Assembly: GCF_014385005.1 (NCBI RefSeq)
Contig: NZ_JACRSZ010000018.1
Coordinates: 1-64,000 of the forward strand
DNA length: 64,000 nucleotides
Reading direction: 5' to 3'
Source of the DNA: Jingyaoa shaoxingensis
Lineage (GTDB): Bacteria > Bacillota > Clostridia > Lachnospirales > Lachnospiraceae
Below the pieces are notes generated by a model. That model searched no databases and had not been told where the DNA came from. It saw nothing but the letters and a program-made list of their open reading frames with translations. Positions 59,739-64,000 of this stretch are shown one piece after another. Position numbers and translations under genes: made by a program. Positions within the stretch are counted from its first letter, which is position 1; each line of letters opens with the position of its first letter.

Positions 59739-60716
59739 CTATAGTCCGATCTGAGGTTCTCCCAGATCTGTACTGTCCACAGAATCACTCTCTTCCATGG
59801 TACTGTCCTGCACCTCAATAATTTCACTGTTTCGATGAAATGGTCCTGCCAGACTTAATGAATCTCCAAAAACCACATCAGAACTTCCCTCTACCTGGAA
59901 CTGTACCTTATCTACGCTCAGGTTATCACACAAAGTATCCACAACCGCATACAGAATCACTTCCGGCCTGGCCATATCTTTTGCGGTATCCAGAAATGCC
60001 TGATTGAGATTCAATGTGCAGGTTTTATCTTCCACCCAGATATCCAGCACCTTCACATTGTCATTCAGCACCGAACTTAGTCTGGTATTCATCGGCCCCG
60101 CAGTAAGCTGCTCCAGAATGACTTTCTCGATAACCGTATTCGTGGAATAATGCACATTCCTCATTTCTTTCACAATGTGGTCACCTGTCAGATTGGAAAA
60201 ATACAGAGTCAGAGATGCATACTGGTATGAGTTAATACCTACCGGATTGTGTATAAAGGTTCCTCTGGTCATAGCCCCTACCGGTTCTCCCTTATGATCT
60301 CTTAACACATCGTCTCCCACATGAAATACAACTGTCTTCACATCCTGAAACTGGGTCACCCCTTCTACCAGCCCTGCCCGGAGCAGAACCTCCTGAATGG
60401 TACTCATATTATAATATTCTGAGTTAAAGGTTACCGTAAGCTGTCCTCCGGTCAGATCCAGTTCTTGTATCTCCAGCTTCTCCGGTACCAGACTGCTCTG
60501 CCCGTTTCCCTGCATGGTATCCTGCATCTTTTTCCACATTTCCTGGATACATGCAAGGGTATCGTCTCCCATAATCTGATATCCGGCTGACAACAGTGTA
60601 TCTCCATCCTCATTGGTATAATATACCTGATATCCGGCAGAATCACCTTTTTTCTCAGCACATCCGCTCAGCAGAAGCATTGCCGCTGCAACCGTAAAAA
60701 TTGTTTTTTTCTTCAT
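59739..60716 (-). CDS. GerMN-domain lipoprotein
   Basis: 325 residues: lipoprotein signal with lipobox LLSGC (Cys19), then two GerMN-type domains (about 80-170 and 190-300; ITVTFN-like LTVTFNSEYYN, later TCTLNLNQAFLDTA). In spore formers GerM-like proteins work in the cell envelope during sporulation and germination. Start at ATG 60716 with AAAGGGA 4 nt upstream, 19 codons inside the longest frame. It follows a histidine kinase gene, a position taken by accessory envelope proteins in other two-component operons, so it may influence that kinase. Confidence 0.88.
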   Translation of the reverse strand: MKKKTIFTVAAAMLLLSGCAEKKGDSAGYQVYYTNEDGDTLLSAGYQIMGDDTLACIQEMWKKMQDTMQGNGQSSLVPEKLEIQELDLTGGQLTVTFNSEYYNMSTIQEVLLRAGLVEGVTQFQDVKTVVFHVGDDVLRDHKGEPVGAMTRGTFIHNPVGINSYQYASLTLYFSNLTGDHIVKEMRNVHYSTNTVIEKVILEQLTAGPMNTRLSSVLNDNVKVLDIWVEDKTCTLNLNQAFLDTAKDMARPEVILYAVVDTLCDNLSVDKVQFQVEGSSDVVFGDSLSLAGPFHRNSEIIEVQDSTMEESDSVDSTDLGEPQIGL

Positions 60717-60752
60717 ATTCCCTTTCCTGCCTGCTTCACTTCTCATTATTTC

Positions 60753-60792
60753 GTGCCTGTTCAGTACCTTCACATTGAGTCCTGAATAGTTA
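60753..60792 (+). repeat. dispersed inverted repeat (I)
   Basis: GTGCCTGTTCAGTACCTTCA at the left and CCTGAATAGTTA at the right, 40 bp, in the gap between the kinase gene and the GerMN gene. It shares the core CTGTTCAGTACCTTCACA with E and F. Confidence 0.75.
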
Positions 60793-60794
60793 AA

Positions 60795-62243
60795 TTATTC
60801 CTGGTAAACCAGCGGTACGCGTACCGTAAATGTGGTTCCTTCTCCTTCTTCACTATATACCTTAATGATGCCGTGATGCATGAGAATTCCGCTTCTGGCA
60901 ATGGCAAGTCCCAGACCTGTTCCTCCGATCTCTCTTGAATGAGACTTATCTACACGATAGAATCTCTCAAAAATGTGTTCCTGGTCTTCTTTAGGAATTC
61001 CAATTCCATTATCTTCCACTTTTACATAAAAATACTTATGGTCTGTATTGATGGATATCCTCACCCATCCGCCATCCTTATTGTATTTCACCGCATTTTC
61101 CATCAAATTAGACAGTGCAAGCGTCAGCTTTGTCTCATCAACTTCCGCAATCACAGGTTTGTAACTGTCCAGTGTCAGTTCAATATTACGCTTCTGGGCA
61201 ATCGGTCGAAGGCGCTTCATAATCAGTTCAATCAGTTCATTGATATTGGTAGATTGAATGTTCACATCGGCTGCTTTCTTATCCATCTTCACCAGTGACA
61301 GGAGATCATTAATGATTTTATTTTCCCGCTCGATCTCTTCTGCAATGTCTCCCATAAATTCTCTGTACAGTTCTGCAGGTACATCTTCCTGCATCAGAAG
61401 GGAATCTGCCAATACTTTCATGGAAGTAATCGGTGTTTTCAGTTCGTGAGAGACATTGGATACGAATTCCTGTCTGGAATCATCCAGTGTCTTCATTCTG
61501 GCAAGCATCTGATTATATGCTTCAGACATCTCTCTGGTCTCTGTATAATCCAAAATCATAAGATCTCCATCCAGGAAACCACCACTTACCTTTTCCAGTG
61601 ACTTGGTAACTCTCGCAAACGGCTTTACCAGATACCTGGAGAGATAGAATGCTGTAACGAGGACCACCAGCATCAGTACTGACTGCAGTACAAATACCTT
61701 TCGGCTCAGTTCTTCCTTGTTTTCAACAATATCTGCTGTCTCTGAACTGATAACCAGTGCACCAATCACCTGTTTATTCACCGATTCCCGAATCGGCAGA
61801 GCCAGTTCAATAAACTTGTACTCTCCGTCATGTGTCAGACTGGTTTCGTTCTTAAAACACTGTATAACTTCTCTGGATACCAGTGTCTTTCCTTCATCCA
61901 GATTAAAGGTATCCTTGATTACCTTAAACTCATCATCCACCACCACCATTCTGCCATTATAAAGCGTCGCAAGCTGATCCATCTCCGTCTCAAAAGCATC
62001 CAGCTGAAGATCATCTCCCTGAAGAGAATCTCCCATTCTGTCAGCAAAATTCTCGCACTGATTCTGGAGCATTTTTCCTCTCTGAATCAACGACTGATCC
62101 TGATAATTTTTCAGAATACTCATCTTCATCAGTAAAATCGGTGCAATCCCAACCACACATAAAATAATGAAAATCCGGAACTGCAGACTCTTCAGATACC
62201 GTTTTAATCCGATTTTTTCTATCAAGCTCTGTATTTTTTTCAT
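60795..62243 (-). CDS. sensor histidine kinase, WalK/PhoR-like
   Basis: 482 residues: two membrane helices (about 23-41 and 183-203) around an extracytoplasmic sensor region, a HAMP-like linker, HisKA with the phosphorylated His266 in VSHELKTPITSMK, and an ATPase domain (NLMENAVKYN, DNGIGIPKEDQ, GGTGLGLAI). Partner of the OmpR-type regulator encoded upstream. ATG with GGGAG 6 nt upstream. A terminator-like hairpin lies between the regulator gene and this one, so less kinase than regulator may be made. Confidence 0.93.
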   Translation of the reverse strand: MKKIQSLIEKIGLKRYLKSLQFRIFIILCVVGIAPILLMKMSILKNYQDQSLIQRGKMLQNQCENFADRMGDSLQGDDLQLDAFETEMDQLATLYNGRMVVVDDEFKVIKDTFNLDEGKTLVSREVIQCFKNETSLTHDGEYKFIELALPIRESVNKQVIGALVISSETADIVENKEELSRKVFVLQSVLMLVVLVTAFYLSRYLVKPFARVTKSLEKVSGGFLDGDLMILDYTETREMSEAYNQMLARMKTLDDSRQEFVSNVSHELKTPITSMKVLADSLLMQEDVPAELYREFMGDIAEEIERENKIINDLLSLVKMDKKAADVNIQSTNINELIELIMKRLRPIAQKRNIELTLDSYKPVIAEVDETKLTLALSNLMENAVKYNKDGGWVRISINTDHKYFYVKVEDNGIGIPKEDQEHIFERFYRVDKSHSREIGGTGLGLAIARSGILMHHGIIKVYSEEGEGTTFTVRVPLVYQE

Positions 62244-62282
62244 CAAATTCTCCCGCTATTTTTTTCGACTTGTAAACAGAGG

Positions 62283-62311
62283 ATAAAAAAGAGCTGATCA
62301 CTCAGCCCTTC
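62283..62311 (-). terminator. terminator-like hairpin between regulator and kinase genes
   Basis: Minus-strand RNA AAGGGCUGA-GUGA-UCAGCUCUU (nine pairs, one G-U) followed by a U-rich run, 11 nt after the regulator stop. Confidence 0.75.
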
Positions 62312-62321
62312 TCTTTTTCTC

Positions 62322-63011
62322 TTAATGCTGAAAATAATATCCGACGCCCCATTTGGTATGTACATACTTCGGTTCGCTTGGATTCACTTCAATCTTCTCC
62401 CTGAGTCTTCTGATATGTACATCCACTGTTCTGACATCCCCCGGATATTCGTATCCCCAGACAAGATCCAGCAGATTCTCTCTGCTGTATACCTTGTTCG
62501 GGTTAAATACCAGAAGTTCCAGAACATCGAATTCTTTTGCTGTAAGATTGATCTCTTTTCCGGCAATGCTGACACGTCTTCCCTCACAGTCCAGCATCAG
62601 ATCACCCACTTCGATGGTCTTACTTTTGGCTTCTGTTGCTGCCGACTTGCTGGTTCTTCTCATGATCGCCTTGATCCGTGCCTTAACCTCAAGGATATTG
62701 AATGGCTTGGTAATATAGTCATCCGCACCATATTCCAGTCCCATGATCTTATCCATATCGTCACCTTTCGCAGTCAGCATTACCACCGGTACATTGGAAA
62801 ATTCACGGATCTGCTGGCATACAGACAGTCCGTCTACCTTCGGCAGCATCAAATCCAGAAGCACTACATCGTATTCCTTCGCATGCACCATATTCAGTGC
62901 CTCTTCTCCATCATATGCACAGTCCACTTCCATGCTATCCTGTTCCAGACTGAACCGGATTCCTTTTACAATATTCTTCTCATCATCGACAACTAACACC
63001 TTTTTCGCCAT
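62322..63011 (-). CDS. OmpR-family response regulator, WalR/PhoP-like
   Basis: 229 residues: receiver domain with phosphorylated Asp53 (VLLDLMLPK), Thr in VVMLTAKGD and Lys in YITKPF; then a winged-helix DNA-binding domain (about 130-229, RTVDVHIRRLREKIE). Start at ATG 63011 with GAGGAG 7 nt upstream. It overlaps the end of comEA only slightly or not at all and is in the comEA unit. Together with the kinase it probably controls envelope or wall genes, an inference from the family. Confidence 0.94.
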   Translation of the reverse strand: MAKKVLVVDDEKNIVKGIRFSLEQDSMEVDCAYDGEEALNMVHAKEYDVVLLDLMLPKVDGLSVCQQIREFSNVPVVMLTAKGDDMDKIMGLEYGADDYITKPFNILEVKARIKAIMRRTSKSAATEAKSKTIEVGDLMLDCEGRRVSIAGKEINLTAKEFDVLELLVFNPNKVYSRENLLDLVWGYEYPGDVRTVDVHIRRLREKIEVNPSEPKYVHTKWGVGYYFQH

Positions 63012-63022
63012 CTGACTTCTCC

Positions 63023-63697
63023 TCACTTCACTACAATTTGATCTTTTATTTTCTGAAATGTCGATTCCTTGATGCCACTGACATTCATAATCTCTTCGAT
63101 TGTCTGAAAACTCCCATGTTCCGTCCGATATGCGATGATATCCGCTGCTCTTGCCGCCCCGATTCCGGATAATGTCACCAGCTGCGTCTGATCTGCAGTG
63201 TTGATATTTATCGTGCCACTGCCTGTTTCTTCTGTCGTTGTCATGCCAATACCAGTCTGTACCGGCAGATCTACAGCTTCTTCTTTCGTATATACACGGA
63301 CCTTCATTCCGTCTGTCACCTTCTCCGCCTGATTGAGTGCATTAAGATCTGCTTCTTCTGTCAGTCCCCCTGCCAGCTTCACCAGATCACAGATACGTGA
63401 GCCTTCTTCCAATCCATAGACTCCAGGATTCTCTACAGCTCCGCAGATATCTGCATACAACAATACCACCTGCTCTGTCTCCATAATATCCTTATTCGTG
63501 TCACTGTTCTTACCCGCCGTATTTTCCAGGCCGCTCTCTGTAGGCGATTCACCAGATAGCTCCGATTCCACCGCCTCTGTGAAAAACGATTCTTCCACCG
63601 TCTGCCAGACCACATCCTTCTCTGATGTGCCACAGCCGGTAAGACCAAGCATCGCTGCCAGCATGAAGCTGACAGCCTGTGACTTTCTCTTTTTCAT
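63023..63697 (-). CDS. comEA: ComEA-type lipoprotein with helix-hairpin-helix domain
   Basis: 224 residues: lipoprotein signal (LTGC, Cys22), a low-complexity linker, an SLBB-like domain (about 78-135, DICGAVENPGVYGL), and a C-terminal helix-hairpin-helix DNA-binding domain (about 160-224, ININTADQTQLVTLSGIG). ComEA holds incoming double-stranded DNA at the cell surface before ComEC. ATG with GGAAGGGG upstream. Head of a unit with the two-component genes; usual ComEA has a membrane helix, here replaced by a lipid anchor. Confidence 0.9.
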   Translation of the reverse strand: MKKRKSQAVSFMLAAMLGLTGCGTSEKDVVWQTVEESFFTEAVESELSGESPTESGLENTAGKNSDTNKDIMETEQVVLLYADICGAVENPGVYGLEEGSRICDLVKLAGGLTEEADLNALNQAEKVTDGMKVRVYTKEEAVDLPVQTGIGMTTTEETGSGTININTADQTQLVTLSGIGAARAADIIAYRTEHGSFQTIEEIMNVSGIKESTFQKIKDQIVVK

Positions 63698-63740
63698 CTA
63701 ACCGCCCCTTCCGTTTTCGCCTCCGGGGCTTCCCTGAACA

Positions 63741-63762
63741 TGATCGTACCAAGGTACAATCA
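63741..63762. promoter_or_regulatory. near-perfect palindrome at the comEA start of transcription
   Basis: Arms GATCGTACC (63742-63750) and GGTACAATC (63753-63761) plus outer T/A, 22 bp with one mismatch. It begins at the predicted first base of the comEA mRNA, so it is an operator or a 5'-terminal RNA hairpin. Confidence 0.55.
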
Positions 63763-63767
63763 TTCAC

Positions 63768-63796
63768 ATTTTAACGAACTTTTCCATAAATTACAA
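63768..63796 (-). promoter_or_regulatory. promoter of comEA unit
   Basis: Minus strand TTGTAA (63796-63791), 17-nt spacer, TAAAAT (63773-63768). Confidence 0.7.
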
Positions 63797-63822
63797 TAGT
63801 ATTTTTTGTTTTTGTAACATTT

Positions 63823-64000
63823 TTATAATTCAAATGTAATAACTCCTGCTGCGGCAATAAGAAGTCCCAACAGCTTTCTCATGGAAAACGGCTGCTTCTC
63901 CATCCCGAAGATTCCTGCCAGTTCAATGAACCATGCCACAGTAAGCTGAGAAATCACAATCAGCATGGCTGCCTTTGCAGGCCCCAAACCATTCATACTC
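63823..64000 (-). CDS. DMT-type (DUF606/YdcZ-like) transporter, C-terminal end (partial)
   Basis: The last 58 codons of a gene that runs off the right edge. The peptide has two hydrophobic segments joined by FGMEKQPFSMRKLLGL, the pattern of the last helices of YdcZ/DUF606 family transporters (GQLxxxxxxxxFGxxxxxxxPxxxRxxG). The stop is followed by AT-rich DNA and the comEA promoter. Substrate cannot be judged. Confidence 0.6.
   Translation of the reverse strand, partial: SMNGLGPAKAAMLIVISQLTVAWFIELAGIFGMEKQPFSMRKLLGLLIAAAGVITFEL

Noticed and set aside
1646..60792. The repeats as a CRISPR array
   Set aside because: Copies are kilobases apart, palindromic with variable centres, and not regularly spaced; no cas genes are present.

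Overview
The window looks like chromosome from a sporulating, Gram-positive, anaerobic gut Clostridium relative, most likely family Lachnospiraceae (Blautia / Mediterraneibacter / Ruminococcus torques neighbourhood). The basis is the first ~220 nt of a 16S rRNA gene at the left edge, moderately low GC with AT-rich gaps, strong AGGAGG ribosome sites, a full sigF operon with spoVA genes, and dense codirectional gene packing. Almost everything is on the minus strand. I see no tRNA, CRISPR array, insertion sequence or prophage.

Layout. 1-622: 5' end of a 16S gene (minus) with two tandem rRNA promoters. 623-6519: a kduD-type dehydrogenase with two LacI-type operators, then a coupled operon of two HGGGW esterases, a membrane acyltransferase-like protein and the LacI regulator. 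6590-14046: cytidylate-kinase-like protein, a Lon-like AAA+ protein without protease, and a polyamine-type ABC transporter (potABCD) headed by an XRE-cupin regulator. 14352-16948 (plus): AAA+/VWA pair. 17023-18421: spoVAE and spoVAD. 18679-20237: unknown protein and L-asparaginase. 20249-29709: a ten-gene Mrp/Mbh-like cation/proton antiporter operon with four NuoL/M/N-type subunits. 29819-32924: spoIIAA-spoIIAB-sigF-spoVAA-spoVAB-spoVAC. 33065-36164: zinc-ribbon/TPR membrane protein, a 48-residue ORF and folC. 36310-39775: solute-binding protein and YfhO membrane protein. 39943-41226 (plus): FN3/L,D-transpeptidase. 41302-48746: ppk, ppx, a DUF815 ATPase, pheA and a second folC. 49013-50832 (plus): small membrane protein and pyrBI. 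50909-51248: RNase P RNA (minus). 51302-63697: nucleoside kinase, nif3-like, trmK, dnaG, dgt, comEC, GerMN lipoprotein, histidine kinase, response regulator and comEA. 63823-64000: end of a DMT-type transporter.

How the genes work together: spore-formation control and the spore dipicolinate channel (sigF/spoVA), cell-envelope work (YfhO, L,D-transpeptidase), polyphosphate turnover, folate and phenylalanine and pyrimidine synthesis, replication priming and dNTP control, and competence-type DNA uptake proteins. The most unusual signal is not a protein. It is a family of 40-60 bp intergenic inverted repeats (ends GTATCTGTTCAG / CTGAACAGTTAC) present at least seven times, plus a second related family. 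Four of these elements sit at junctions in the comEA-dnaG-trmK block, one of them exactly where rpoD would be expected between dnaG and trmK but is absent.
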